46,300 bases of DNA from Gemmatimonadetes bacterium 13_1_40CM_69_22 (GTDB lineage: Bacteria; Gemmatimonadota; Gemmatimonadetes; Gemmatimonadales; GWC2-71-9). Numbering within the stretch: position 1 is the first letter of the stretch; each line of letters begins with the position of its first letter. The position numbers and the translations under genes were made by a program. The stretch lies in assembly GCA_001917665.1 (NCBI GenBank), contig MNEL01000007.1, positions 1 to 46,300 on the forward strand. Direction: 5' to 3'. The notes beneath the pieces are model-generated. The model was not told the DNA's origin. It made no database searches and saw only the letters and a list, made by a program, of their open reading frames with translations. Shown here piece by piece: positions 35,738 to 44,878 of the stretch.

Positions 35738-36526
35738 GTGACCCGCGCTTGGCTCGGGCTCGCGGTCGCCGCGTGTTCGGCGCTCGCCGCGCCGGCGGGG
35801 CCGAATCCGGGCTGGACACTCGTGTGGTACGACGAGTTCGACGGCCAGGCCCTCGACGCCACGAAGTGGGTGCGGGAGACCGGGGGCGACGGCTGGGGGA
35901 ACGCCGAGCTCGAGTTCTACACCGACCGCGTCGAGAACGCGCACATCGACGCGGGCTACCTCGTCATCGAGGCCCGTCACGAGCCGTTCGCGAACCGCGA
36001 ATACACGTCGGCCCGGCTCAAGACCCAGGGCTTGGGCGCGTGGAAGTACGGTCGCATCGAGGCCCGTATTCAGATACCGCGCGGTCAGGGGCTGTGGCCC
36101 GCGTTCTGGATGCTGGGCGACAACATCCCCACGGTCGGCTGGCCCGCGTGCGGCGAGATCGACATCATGGAGAACATCGGCAAGGAGCCCAGCCGGGTGC
36201 ACGGCACGGTGCACGGCGCCGGGTACTCCGGTGCGCAAGGCGTCGGCCGCGCATATGACGTGCGCGCGGGCGCGTTCGCCGACACCTTTCACGTGTACGC
36301 CGTCGAGTGGGAGCAGGATGCGATTCGCTGGTACGTCGACGATACCCTCTACCTGACTGTCACCCCCAAAAGTCTTCCTGGACGCTGGGTGTACGACCAT
36401 CCGTTTTTCATCATTCTCAACGTTGCGGTGGGAGGGTATTGGCCCGGCAGTCCGGATGCGACCACTGTCTTCCCGCAAACCATGCGCGTGGACTACGTGC
36501 GGGTATACCAGAAGAGCGGCGGGTGA
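35738..36526 (+). CDS. GH16 family beta-glucanase (laminarinase-like), probable lipoprotein
   Basis: GH16 enzymes hydrolyse beta-1,3- or mixed beta-1,3/1,4-glucans and some galactans. The 262-residue product has the substrate-cleft pattern LVWYDEFDGQALDATKW, YTSARLKTQG, the catalytic motif GEIDIMENIG with both Glu residues around the central Asp, and HVYAVEWEQDAIRWYVDD. The N-terminal AVAAC forms a lipobox-like end to the signal sequence, suggesting surface or periplasmic anchoring. GTG 35738 starts 2 bases after the TPR gene, and its stop overlaps the DUF4091 gene. The GEIDIMEN type favours laminarinase; exact linkage is not determined. Confidence 0.9.
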   Translation: MTRAWLGLAVAACSALAAPAGPNPGWTLVWYDEFDGQALDATKWVRETGGDGWGNAELEFYTDRVENAHIDAGYLVIEARHEPFANREYTSARLKTQGLGAWKYGRIEARIQIPRGQGLWPAFWMLGDNIPTVGWPACGEIDIMENIGKEPSRVHGTVHGAGYSGAQGVGRAYDVRAGAFADTFHVYAVEWEQDAIRWYVDDTLYLTVTPKSLPGRWVYDHPFFIILNVAVGGYWPGSPDATTVFPQTMRVDYVRVYQKSGG

Positions 36527-38157
36527 GCACGGCGGCGGTGCTCGTGCTGCTGGCGGCCGTCCCGGCGGCGCCAGCGCAGGGCGTCGTCGACGTGTGGACC
36601 ACGCACGGGCTGGAGAACGTGTTTCACGACGCGACGCAGCCGCGACGCGCATCTACCGCCATACGCCTCGCCGTCGCTCGCGGTGAAACCGAGTCCGCGC
36701 AGATCGTGCTGCGGGCGAAAGAGACCTGCCTCGACTCGGTGCGCGTGGAGCCGTCCCTCATGGTCGGCACTCGTGGCCGGCGCCTCGCTGCAGGCGCTGT
36801 CCGCGCCAATTGGATCGGATATGTGTGGCTGAGCCGCAACTCTGACCACACACCTGACAGCGAGCTGGTGCGCCGCGCACCGGACGACTTCCCCGACCCC
36901 CTGCTGGATGATGAGAGCGTCACATTGTGCGCGGGGTCGAGCCAACCCGCACTCGTGCGGGTAGCGATTCCGCGCGAAACGGAGCCCGGCGTCTACCACG
37001 GCACTGTGTCGCTTCGAGCCGGGGCCGAGCTGCTACGGACCGTCGGACTGACGGTCGACGTTGTGCCGGTCACCTTGCCCGACCTCCCGTCGCTCAGGGT
37101 GACGCACTGGTTCAGCTCACGAGCCATCGCCCTGCAGCATCACATCGAGGAATGGGGCGACGAGCACTGGAGACTGCTCCGGGCCTATGCGGAAGACATG
37201 CACACGCACGGCCAGACCATGTTCCAGACCGATCTCGAGCTGATTCGAGTCAGCCGGGAATCCGACGGCTCCTACACGTTCGACTACAGCCGGTTCGACC
37301 GCTGGGTCGAGCTGTTCTTTGCCGCGGGCTTGAGCGATATCGAGCTGATGCACGTCGGGCGGCGCACGGAGCCGTGGGCTTGGACGAACCCGTTCGAGCC
37401 CATCCCGCGTCGTGCCACGGCCACAGCGTCGGGGGACACCGTCGACATCCCGCTAGAGGACTACCTCAAGGACCTCCAGCGTCATCTGGTCGAGCGCGGC
37501 TGGGTGGACAAAGCGGTCATTCACGTCGCCGACGAGCCGATCGTGGAGAACGTCGAGTCTTGGCGTGCGCTGTCGCGGCGGGTGCACGCCGCCGCTCCCC
37601 GGCTGAAACGGATCGAAGCGATCCAGGCCCCGGATTTCGGGCGCGATTTGGAAATCTGGGTGGTGGAGGAGAGTTACCTGGAGCGCTGGTACGACATGTA
37701 CCGAGCCAGGCAGCAAGTCGGCGGGATGGAGTTGTGGCTGTACACGTCGTGGCTGCCGCAGGGCGCTTACCTCAATCGCCTGATCGACTACCCCCTGCTG
37801 AAGACCCGCCTACTGCCTTGGATCGCGCTGCGGTACGAGCTGAGCGGGTGGCTGCATTGGGGTCTGAATCAATGGCCGAGCGATGTCGATCCCAACAAAG
37901 GACTGTTTGCGCCCGGCGATGACTTCATCGTCTACCCGGGCCGGGATGGGCCGCGCTCGAGTCTGCGATGGGAGGCGTTTCGTGATGGGATCGAGGATCA
38001 CGCGCTGTTCACGCTGTGGCGACGGCGCAATCCTGCGGCGGCGCTTGCGGCCCTGCGTGACGTGGTCCCATCGTTCACCACGTACTCGCGCGATCCGGCG
38101 ATCCTGCGCGCCGCGCGCGAGCGGGCCTTGCTCGCGCTCAGCCGTCCCTCTCCCTGA
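36523..38157 (+). CDS. Secreted DUF4091 protein, candidate glycoside hydrolase
   Basis: The 544-residue product has a signal peptide (TAAVLVLLAAVPAAPAQG), a beta-sandwich-like N-terminal half (AIRLAVARGETESAQIVLRA, IPRETEPGVYHGTVSLRA) and a C-terminal TIM-barrel-like DUF4091 part. Motifs there are AVIHVADEP, MELWLYTSWLPQG, LSGWLHWGLNQWP and SLRWEAFRDGIEDHALF, the last two being typical of DUF4091. Proteins of this family sit in polysaccharide loci, but few have a demonstrated activity. The Asp-Glu pair in VADEP is a candidate catalytic site. GTG 36523 overlaps the GH16 stop, so the two are coupled. Confidence 0.8.
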   Translation: MSTAAVLVLLAAVPAAPAQGVVDVWTTHGLENVFHDATQPRRASTAIRLAVARGETESAQIVLRAKETCLDSVRVEPSLMVGTRGRRLAAGAVRANWIGYVWLSRNSDHTPDSELVRRAPDDFPDPLLDDESVTLCAGSSQPALVRVAIPRETEPGVYHGTVSLRAGAELLRTVGLTVDVVPVTLPDLPSLRVTHWFSSRAIALQHHIEEWGDEHWRLLRAYAEDMHTHGQTMFQTDLELIRVSRESDGSYTFDYSRFDRWVELFFAAGLSDIELMHVGRRTEPWAWTNPFEPIPRRATATASGDTVDIPLEDYLKDLQRHLVERGWVDKAVIHVADEPIVENVESWRALSRRVHAAAPRLKRIEAIQAPDFGRDLEIWVVEESYLERWYDMYRARQQVGGMELWLYTSWLPQGAYLNRLIDYPLLKTRLLPWIALRYELSGWLHWGLNQWPSDVDPNKGLFAPGDDFIVYPGRDGPRSSLRWEAFRDGIEDHALFTLWRRRNPAAALAALRDVVPSFTTYSRDPAILRAARERALLALSRPSP

Positions 38158-38185
38158 ATCTCCCAGTTGGGTGCTGGCCCCCTGC

Positions 38186-38213
38186 TTGCTCCGCCTCCGC
38201 AGTACCTATAGAT
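38186..38213 (+). promoter_or_regulatory. Possible promoter for the ECF sigma gene
   Basis: TTGCTC (38186-38191) and TATAGAT (38207-38213) are separated by 15 bases, shorter than the optimum of 17. This 66-bp gap is the widest in the sugar locus and the only place where a promoter for the sigma-FecR-SusC-SusD group is likely to lie. The match is modest. Confidence 0.3.
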
Positions 38214-38223
38214 CTACCCCTAC

Positions 38224-38829
38224 ATGGCTTTCAACCTGCGTAGTCGTGTCCCCTCTGCAGACCGTACTCGGCACGGTGTTCCACACGTTTCCACGCAGGA
38301 CTGGGTCGCGCGCATCAGGGCGGGGGATGAGGCGGCGTTTGAAGCGATGTTTCGGACGTATTACGACCGCCTCTGCCGCTACGTCGCGCCCTACCTGGGG
38401 AGCCGCGACGCCGCCGAGGACGCCGTGCAAGGCGTGTTCGTGCGGATCTGGGAGGATCGCGCGCGGTGGGCCGTGAGCGATCTCCCGCACTATCTCTACG
38501 CGGCCGTGCGCCGCCGCGCCATCAGCCAGATCCGGCGGACAGCCGTGCGGCGGCGCGCGGCGCCCTTGCTGATGCTCGAAGAGGCGGGTGCCGCCAGTCG
38601 GACGTCGGCGGACGCCGAGTTCGAGGCTGAGGCGCTCCAGCGGCGGCTCGAGCGGGCCCTCGCCGCGCTGCCGCCGCGCACCCGCGCGGCGTTCGTGCTG
38701 AGCCGCCGGGAAGGCTTGAGCTATCACGAGGTGGCGCTGCGGATGGCCATCTCACCCAAGACGGTCGGCGTGCACATCGGCAGGGCCCTCGCCGTCCTGA
38801 GGAAAGCGATGCTGTCGCTCACTCGGTAA
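38224..38829 (+). CDS. ECF-family RNA polymerase sigma factor (FecI/Bacteroidota type)
   Basis: The 201-residue product has region 2 (FEAMFRTYYDRLCRYVAPYL, RDAAEDAVQGVFVRIWED) and region 4 (LPPRTRAAFVLSRREGLSYH, VALRMAISPKTVGVHIGRAL), with no region 3, as in ECF sigmas. It is followed by fecR, susC and susD, the order of Bacteroidota glycan loci. In these, FecR holds the sigma factor until SusC reports substrate through its STN domain. The first 22 residues are unlike the family and true initiation may be later, for example at an internal GTG near 38278. A candidate promoter lies at 38186-38213. Confidence 0.9.
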   Translation: MAFNLRSRVPSADRTRHGVPHVSTQDWVARIRAGDEAAFEAMFRTYYDRLCRYVAPYLGSRDAAEDAVQGVFVRIWEDRARWAVSDLPHYLYAAVRRRAISQIRRTAVRRRAAPLLMLEEAGAASRTSADAEFEAEALQRRLERALAALPPRTRAAFVLSRREGLSYHEVALRMAISPKTVGVHIGRALAVLRKAMLSLTR

Positions 38830-38859
38830 GTAAACCGTCCTCCTGCGGCGTCATATGTG

Positions 38860-39885
38860 ATGATGCCGCCCGCCCCACTCATTACCGTTTCCCTGCTCGG
38901 CCACTACCTCGACGGGCGGGCCTCGCCCGAGGAGCGGGCCGTCGTCGAGGCGTGGATGGGCGCCGCTGCCGAGCGCCGCGCCGCCGTCGCGGCGCTCCAG
39001 GCGGTCTGGGGCGCCGACGCGCGGCGCCTGGCCGCGCCATACGATGCAGCCACCGCCTGGACGCGCCTGGCAGCGCGGCTGCGCGAAGGCCGGGAGGCGG
39101 CGAGACGCCGGGCGCCCGTCCGCTCGGCATGGCGCCACGCCGCGCTGGCGGCCGGGCTCGTCGCCCTGCTCGGCGCGGGTGGTGTGTGGTGGCTGGGCGA
39201 CCATCCGATCGCTCGGGCACCGTTGCTGCGGGAGTACGCGACTCCCCGGGGCCGGCGGGCGATCTTCCGGCTGCTGGACGGGACGGAGATCACGCTCAAC
39301 GCCGACAGCCGGCTGCGGGTGCCGGTTCGGTTCGGGGGCCGCCAGCGCGAAGTGTACCTGGACGGCGAGGCGTACTTCAGCGTGGTGCACGATACCGCCC
39401 GCAGTTTCGTCGTGCACACCGCCCGCAGTGCCATTCGCGATATCGGCACCAGGTTCGGCGTTCACGCCTACGCCGATGGGGCGGGTGACCGCGTCGCGGT
39501 GGCGGAGGGCGCCGTCGCCTTGGCCGTCCCGGCGGCGCCGGCCGCGGCCGAGACGCCGCTGCGCGCGGGCCAGGTGGCGACGCTGTCCAGCGCGGGCGCG
39601 GTACGCGTACTGCGCGGCGCCAACGTGACAGCCGAGCTGGCGTGGACCCGGGGACGCCTCGTCTTCGGGAGCCTGCCGCTCGGCGAGGCCGCGCAGCGCC
39701 TGGGCCGCTGGTACGACCTCGACGTTCGCGTCGCGGATACGGAGCTCGCGCGGCGGCCGGTCACGGGCTCTTATGGTGACGAGCCCGTCAGTCAAGTCCT
39801 CACGCTCATCACGGCCGCCGTGGGCGCTCGCTACGAGTGGCGCGGACGGTCGGTGACCATCTCAACGGCCAACGGACCACGGTAA
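38860..39885 (+). CDS. FecR-family anti-sigma/transducer protein
   Basis: The 341-residue protein has a cytoplasmic N-terminal part (ISLLGHYLDG-like SLLGHYLDGRASPEER) that binds the sigma factor, one membrane helix (AALAAGLVALLGAGGVWWLG, about residues 88-107), and a periplasmic FecR domain (RRAIFRLLDGTEITLNADS, DGEAYFSVVHD, IGTRFGVHAY, VAVAEGAVAL). A C-terminal DUF4974/STN-like segment has GRLVFGSLPLGEAAQRLGRW. I chose ATG 38860; GTG 38857 and ATG 38863 are adjacent alternatives. It links the ECF sigma factor upstream to the SusC receptor downstream. Confidence 0.9.
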   Translation: MMPPAPLITVSLLGHYLDGRASPEERAVVEAWMGAAAERRAAVAALQAVWGADARRLAAPYDAATAWTRLAARLREGREAARRRAPVRSAWRHAALAAGLVALLGAGGVWWLGDHPIARAPLLREYATPRGRRAIFRLLDGTEITLNADSRLRVPVRFGGRQREVYLDGEAYFSVVHDTARSFVVHTARSAIRDIGTRFGVHAYADGAGDRVAVAEGAVALAVPAAPAAAETPLRAGQVATLSSAGAVRVLRGANVTAELAWTRGRLVFGSLPLGEAAQRLGRWYDLDVRVADTELARRPVTGSYGDEPVSQVLTLITAAVGARYEWRGRSVTISTANGPR

Positions 39886-39886
39886 C

Positions 39887-39900
39887 GCGCCCCTGGGCGC
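39887..39900 (+). repeat. GC palindrome between fecR and susC
   Basis: GCGCCC (39887-39892) and GGGCGC (39895-39900) are perfect inverted arms with a 2-base centre, just after the fecR stop and 25 bases before susC. No T-run follows. It could be an operator, or an mRNA stem setting the relative level of fecR and susC. Confidence 0.45.
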
Positions 39901-39925
39901 ACACCAACGGAACGGGAGGTCGGAT

Positions 39926-42900
39926 ATGCACAGGGACGTCAACACACGGGCCACGTGGCGCGACACCGTCGCGATCGTCGCCGGGCTCACGGTCGCCGCG
40001 GGGGCGCTCCGGCTGGCAGCGGCGCAGGACCCCGCGGACGGCCTGGCGCTCGCCGCGGCCGGCCCACGGTTCCTCGCCGCCGAGCCGGGTCGCGCGAGCG
40101 ACTCCGCACCGCGCTGGAGGGACGCGAGCAACGCCGCGGTGTTCCGCCAACGGATCTCGCTCGACCTGAAAGACGTGCCGCTCGGGGAGGCGCTGTCCGT
40201 CATCGCGCAGCAGGCCGGGCTGCGGCTCACGTACAGCGCCGCAGTCGTGCCGCTCGACGAGCCAGTGACGCTCAGCGCGTCGAATCTCACGGTCGGCGCG
40301 GTGTTGAGCGCGGTACTGTACGACACCGAGGTGGACGTGCTGCTCACGGCCCATGGGCAGGCGGCGCTGGTGCAGCGCGGGGCCCTGGGTGAGCCGCAAG
40401 TCGGCGCGGTCGCTGGCAGAGTCACGGATTCGATCAGCGGTCATGGGGTCGGCCTCGCTACGGTCTCGGTCGAGGGTGTGGGGCTCCGCGCCACGTCCGC
40501 GGACGACGGGAGCTACCGGATCGCGAACGTGCCGGTCGGACCGCATACGGTGAAGGCAGCGCGGATCGGGTACGCTGCGGTGTCGAAGCTGGTCACCGTG
40601 CTCGCCGACCAAGACATCGCGGTCGACTTCGCGTTGACACCGCAGGCCACGGAGCTCGAACAGGTGGTCGCCATCGGGTACGGCACGACCGAGCGCCGCG
40701 AGCTGACGGGGGCCGTCTCCTCGGTCACGACGGATCAGGTGGCGGCGGCGCCCGTGACGTCCCTCGACCAGGCGCTCCTGGGCCGCGCCCCGGGGGTGGA
40801 GGTCGTCACATCGAGCGGACAGCCGGGAGCCGGCGCCATGGTGCGCATCCGGGGAGGCAATTCCATCAAGGCGGGCAACGATCCCCTCTACGTGATCGAC
40901 GGAGTGCCGGTGACGACCAACCTCAACGACGCGACGACGGGCACGCTGCTCGGGGAAGGTATGCGGGGCCTGAACCCGATCGCCGCGGTGGACCCGAAGG
41001 ACATCGAGTCGATCGAGATCCTCAAGGACGCCTCGGCGGGCGCCATCTACGGCGCCCGCGCCGCGAACGGCGTGGTGCTGATCACCACCAAGCGGGGGCG
41101 CGCCGGCCAGAACTCGGTGTCGTTCGGATCCTACTACGGCATCCAGGAAGTTCGGCGCACGCTGCCGCTGCTCAACGCGACCCAGTTCGCCCAGATGGTG
41201 AACGCTGCGTACACCAACGCCGGTCAGCCGGCGCCGTACTCGCCCGCCGCCATCGCCGCACTGGGGAGTGGGACCGACTGGCAGAATGCGATCCTTCGCA
41301 GCGCCCCGATGCGCAGCGTCGACCTCTCCTTCTCGGGCGGGGACGCGAGCACGACGTACTACGTTTCGGGGAGCTTGTTGCAGAACGACGGCGTGGTCAT
41401 CGGCTCCGACATGAGCCGCGGGTCGTTCCGGCTCAACCTCGATCGGACCGTCAGCCGCAAGCTGCGGATCGGGAACCGGCTCAGCTTCAGCCGCTCGCAG
41501 GCGCACGTGTTGCCGAATGGCGGCGCGGCGTCGGTGATGCTGAACGCGCTGACGGCCCCGCCTACGCTTCCCGTGGCCACCGCCGGGGGCGAGTACTTCA
41601 CCGGCATCAACCCGCTCACCGGCCGGCCGTTCCCGAATCCGGTCGCGACGGCGCTGGCGATCACGAACGAAGAGCGGGACAACCGCGCGATCGGCAACGT
41701 CTTCGCCGAGTACGACCTGCGGGATGGGCTGACGTTCCGCAGCACTCTCGGACTGGACTTCCTGAACTCGGTGCAGGACTACTATGCGCCGTCCACCGTG
41801 CTCCCCGGACTGAACACCGGCGGCGAGGGGAGTCGCGGGCAAGCCGAGACGGTCAGCTGGTCGTTCGAGAACACGATCCATTACACGGGGCGGTTCGGCC
41901 AGGTGCATAGCCTCGACTTGCTCGCTGGCACCACGCTCCAGCGCACCAATACCGAGGGGGTCTCCGGCTGGTCGCAGGATTTCCTGACCGACGCCCTGCG
42001 CGTGAGCGGCTTGAACACGGCGAAAACATTCGTCGGCGTCTGGACTCCGGCGCCGCACTCATCGCTCGCCTCGTCCTTCGCGCGCGCGAATTGGGGGATC
42101 GCCGACAAGTACTTGTTCACGGTCACCGGGCGGGTGGACGGCTCTTCCAAGTTCGGCGCGGGCCACCGCTACGGTCTTTTCCCGTCGGGCGCCTTCGCCT
42201 GGCGCGCGTCGGATGAAGCCTTCGTGAAACGGCTCGGCCTGTTCGACGATCTCAAGCTGCGAGTGAGCTACGGCCGCACCGGGAACCAGGACATCGGGAA
42301 CTACGCCTCGCTGGCGACGCTGGGCAGCACCGTGTACGTGCTGGGCGGCGCGCGCGCCATCGGCTTCGTGCCCAACAGCCTGGCGAACCCCGACCTGAAG
42401 TGGGAAACGACCAACGGGGTCGACGTGGGCGCGGACGTCACCGTGCTGCGGAGCCGCGTCACCTTCACCGCCGACTACTACAGCAAGAAAACCCACGACC
42501 TGCTGCTCGACGCGCGCGTGCCGTCGAGCTCCGGGTTCGGCAGCTCGGTGCAGAACATCGGCAGCGTGCGCAACCGTGGGTTCGAGCTGAGCATCAACAG
42601 CGTCAACCTCACCGGCGGCGTGCTGGGCTGGGAGACGTCGCTCAACTTGGCCTGGAATAGGAACCAGGTGCTCAACCTGGGCGCGGATTCCATCATCATC
42701 GATCCGTACGGCGTGGGCGGGGGCGCGCACCAGAGCCCGACCGTCCTCAAGGTCGGGGAGCCGATCAATTCGTTCTATGGCTGGGTATACGCGGGGCTGC
42801 AGGGCGGGCAGCCGGCGTACAAGGACCTCGATGGGGACGGCCTGATCACCTCCTCCGACCGTACCATCATCGGCAACGCGCAGCCCAAGTACACCGGCGG

Positions 42901-43372
42901 CCTCACCAATCGGCTCACGTTCCGCAACTTCGAGCTCTCGGTGCTGCTGCAGTGGTCGGTGGGCAACAAGATCTACAACATCAATCGTTCGCTCCTCACG
43001 GCCGCCGGAGGCACCGCGAACCAGCTGGCGGACGTGGCGGTCGGCGGTCCCGGCATCCCGGCGCCCAAGATCGGCAACACGTTCGAGAGTCGCGAGTCCG
43101 ATCTCTTCGTCGAGGACGGCTCGTATCTGCGCGGGAAGAATATCCGGCTCAGCTACAGCTTCCCCGCGACGTGGCTGCAGACGATGCGCCTCCAGGCGAT
43201 GCGCCGGCTGCAGCTGTACATCAGCGCCCAGAACCTCTTCACCGTCACCAATTATACCGGCTACGACCCCGAGATCAGCGAGTACGCCACCACGAACCTC
43301 GCTCAGGGATTCGACTTCGGCACGTACCCGCAGGTGCGGCAAGTCACCTTCGGATTCAGCGCTGGCTTCTAG
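39926..43372 (+). CDS. susC: SusC/RagA-type TonB-dependent outer-membrane receptor with STN domain
   Basis: The 1148-residue protein imports oligosaccharides across the outer membrane with TonB energy. It has a signal peptide (about 1-33, ending RLAAAQ), an STN domain (ISLDLKDVPLGEALSVIAQQ, about residues 75-140), a carboxypeptidase-regulatory-like domain (GAVAGRVTDSISGHGV), and a SusC plug (AIGYGTTERRELTGAVSSV, DQALLGRAPGVEV, DPLYVIDGVPV, KDASAGAIYGARAANGV). A 22-strand-type barrel follows, ending QVTFGFSAGF. The STN domain implies signalling to the neighbouring FecR. GGAGG precedes ATG 39926. SusD follows after 18 bases. Confidence 0.95.
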   Translation: MHRDVNTRATWRDTVAIVAGLTVAAGALRLAAAQDPADGLALAAAGPRFLAAEPGRASDSAPRWRDASNAAVFRQRISLDLKDVPLGEALSVIAQQAGLRLTYSAAVVPLDEPVTLSASNLTVGAVLSAVLYDTEVDVLLTAHGQAALVQRGALGEPQVGAVAGRVTDSISGHGVGLATVSVEGVGLRATSADDGSYRIANVPVGPHTVKAARIGYAAVSKLVTVLADQDIAVDFALTPQATELEQVVAIGYGTTERRELTGAVSSVTTDQVAAAPVTSLDQALLGRAPGVEVVTSSGQPGAGAMVRIRGGNSIKAGNDPLYVIDGVPVTTNLNDATTGTLLGEGMRGLNPIAAVDPKDIESIEILKDASAGAIYGARAANGVVLITTKRGRAGQNSVSFGSYYGIQEVRRTLPLLNATQFAQMVNAAYTNAGQPAPYSPAAIAALGSGTDWQNAILRSAPMRSVDLSFSGGDASTTYYVSGSLLQNDGVVIGSDMSRGSFRLNLDRTVSRKLRIGNRLSFSRSQAHVLPNGGAASVMLNALTAPPTLPVATAGGEYFTGINPLTGRPFPNPVATALAITNEERDNRAIGNVFAEYDLRDGLTFRSTLGLDFLNSVQDYYAPSTVLPGLNTGGEGSRGQAETVSWSFENTIHYTGRFGQVHSLDLLAGTTLQRTNTEGVSGWSQDFLTDALRVSGLNTAKTFVGVWTPAPHSSLASSFARANWGIADKYLFTVTGRVDGSSKFGAGHRYGLFPSGAFAWRASDEAFVKRLGLFDDLKLRVSYGRTGNQDIGNYASLATLGSTVYVLGGARAIGFVPNSLANPDLKWETTNGVDVGADVTVLRSRVTFTADYYSKKTHDLLLDARVPSSSGFGSSVQNIGSVRNRGFELSINSVNLTGGVLGWETSLNLAWNRNQVLNLGADSIIIDPYGVGGGAHQSPTVLKVGEPINSFYGWVYAGLQGGQPAYKDLDGDGLITSSDRTIIGNAQPKYTGGLTNRLTFRNFELSVLLQWSVGNKIYNINRSLLTAAGGTANQLADVAVGGPGIPAPKIGNTFESRESDLFVEDGSYLRGKNIRLSYSFPATWLQTMRLQAMRRLQLYISAQNLFTVTNYTGYDPEISEYATTNLAQGFDFGTYPQVRQVTFGFSAGF

Positions 43373-43390
43373 CGGAACGGAGCCCATCTT

Positions 43391-44878
43391 ATGCGACGGA
43401 CCAAACTGCTCTCGGTGCTCGGCGGGCTGGCAGGGCTCGCCTTCGCGACGTCCTGCGACAGCTTTCTGGACCCGAGCCCGTCTGACGTGCTCGCCCCGGA
43501 GAACTTCTACAAGACATCGTCGGACGCGGTCGCGGCCGTGAACGGCGTCTACGAGCAGGTCAAGTGGTCGTATTGGCTCGGCTTCTGGTACATGTCGGAC
43601 ATCGCGACCGACGACATCCTCGTCGGGCCTCGGTTCGGCTCGGACGGTCACCGGATGGGCGACTACATCTTCGACGCCACCGAGTGGCCCATGGGCGACA
43701 TGTGGGGCAACGCGTACCGGACGATCAACCGGGCGAACGCCGTGCTCGATCGCGTGCCCGCGATCACGATGGACACGACGCTGCGCGCCCGGCTCCTGAA
43801 CGAAGCCAGGTTCCTCCGCGCGCTCGCCTACTTCAACCTGGTGCGCTACTTCGGCGACGTGCCGCTGCTTGAGCACGAGGTCAAGTCGCTGAGCGGGCTG
43901 GCCGTATCGCGCACACCAGCGGCCCAGGTATACCCGCTCATCGTGAGCGACTTGCAAGCGGCGGCCGCGGCGCTGCCCGCGTCGTATGCCGGGGCCGATC
44001 TCGGGCGCGCGACCAACGGCGCGGCGCGGGCGCTGCTCGCCAAGGTGTACCTCACCCAGCAAGACTGGGCCAATGCGGCCCAGACGGCCGCGCAGCTGAT
44101 CACGAGCGGCCGCTACACCCTGCTCGCCAACTGGAAAGACAACTTCAAGATCGCCACCGAGATCATCAACTCCGAGAGCATCCTCGAGATCAACTACGAC
44201 GGCACGCTCGATCCCGGCGCCGGCAGCGTACACACGCTGTTCAGCATTCCGTCCGGCTATCCCGGCGGCGATGCCTACGGGCTGATGTACATTCCGCCGT
44301 CGCTCCAAAACCTGTTCGCCGCCGCCGACAAGCGCGGGAACAACGGGACGTTCATGACATCGCCGCACACCGACCAGCTCGGCCGCGTGGTCACGTGGAC
44401 CGATCCCCCGGGGCCGGCGTTCAACAAGTACCTGGACGAGACCGACGCGGAGAACATGAACACGCGCGCGTGGGTCAAGCAATCCAACAACTGGATCGTC
44501 CTGCGCTATGCCGATGTGCTGCTGATGTACGCCGAGGCCGTGAACGAAGGCGGCGCGGCGACGGCGGGCAGCGCCGAGGCGGCCCTGAACGCGGTCCGGG
44601 TGCGCGCCGGTCTCGCGCCGGTGTCCGGCTTGTCCCAAGCCGTGTTCCGGGACTCGCTGCGCCTCGAGCGGCGGCGCGAGTTCGTATTCGAAGGGCAGCG
44701 CTGGTTCGACCTGTCGCGCTGGGGGCTCCTGGACGCGGCGATCCTCGCCAAGACCACGGAGCTGCAGAGCCTGGCCCCGGGCGAGACCGACGTGCACGGC
44801 GTCCCGAGCAACTTGCTGCCCGTGCCGCAGTCGGAGCGCGACATCAACCCCAACCTGACGCAGAATCCGGGCTGGTGA
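43391..44878 (+). CDS. susD: SusD/RagB-type surface glycan-binding lipoprotein
   Basis: SusD forms a lid over SusC and captures glycans. The 495-residue product has a lipobox (GLAFATSCDSFLDPSP, lipid Cys at residue 22), the SusD N-terminal pattern APENFYKTSSDAVAAVNGVY, NRANAVLDRVP, LLNEARFLRALAYFNLVRYF and YGDVPL-like GDVPLL. Later come ARALLAKVYL (TPR-like helices), VLRYADVLLMYAEAVNE and RRREFVFEGQRWFDLSRWGL. All are typical SusD landmarks. Start ATG 43391. The stop overlaps the start of the GH30 gene (TGATG), so the enzyme is translationally coupled to the binding protein. Confidence 0.95.
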   Translation: MRRTKLLSVLGGLAGLAFATSCDSFLDPSPSDVLAPENFYKTSSDAVAAVNGVYEQVKWSYWLGFWYMSDIATDDILVGPRFGSDGHRMGDYIFDATEWPMGDMWGNAYRTINRANAVLDRVPAITMDTTLRARLLNEARFLRALAYFNLVRYFGDVPLLEHEVKSLSGLAVSRTPAAQVYPLIVSDLQAAAAALPASYAGADLGRATNGAARALLAKVYLTQQDWANAAQTAAQLITSGRYTLLANWKDNFKIATEIINSESILEINYDGTLDPGAGSVHTLFSIPSGYPGGDAYGLMYIPPSLQNLFAAADKRGNNGTFMTSPHTDQLGRVVTWTDPPGPAFNKYLDETDAENMNTRAWVKQSNNWIVLRYADVLLMYAEAVNEGGAATAGSAEAALNAVRVRAGLAPVSGLSQAVFRDSLRLERRREFVFEGQRWFDLSRWGLLDAAILAKTTELQSLAPGETDVHGVPSNLLPVPQSERDINPNLTQNPGW

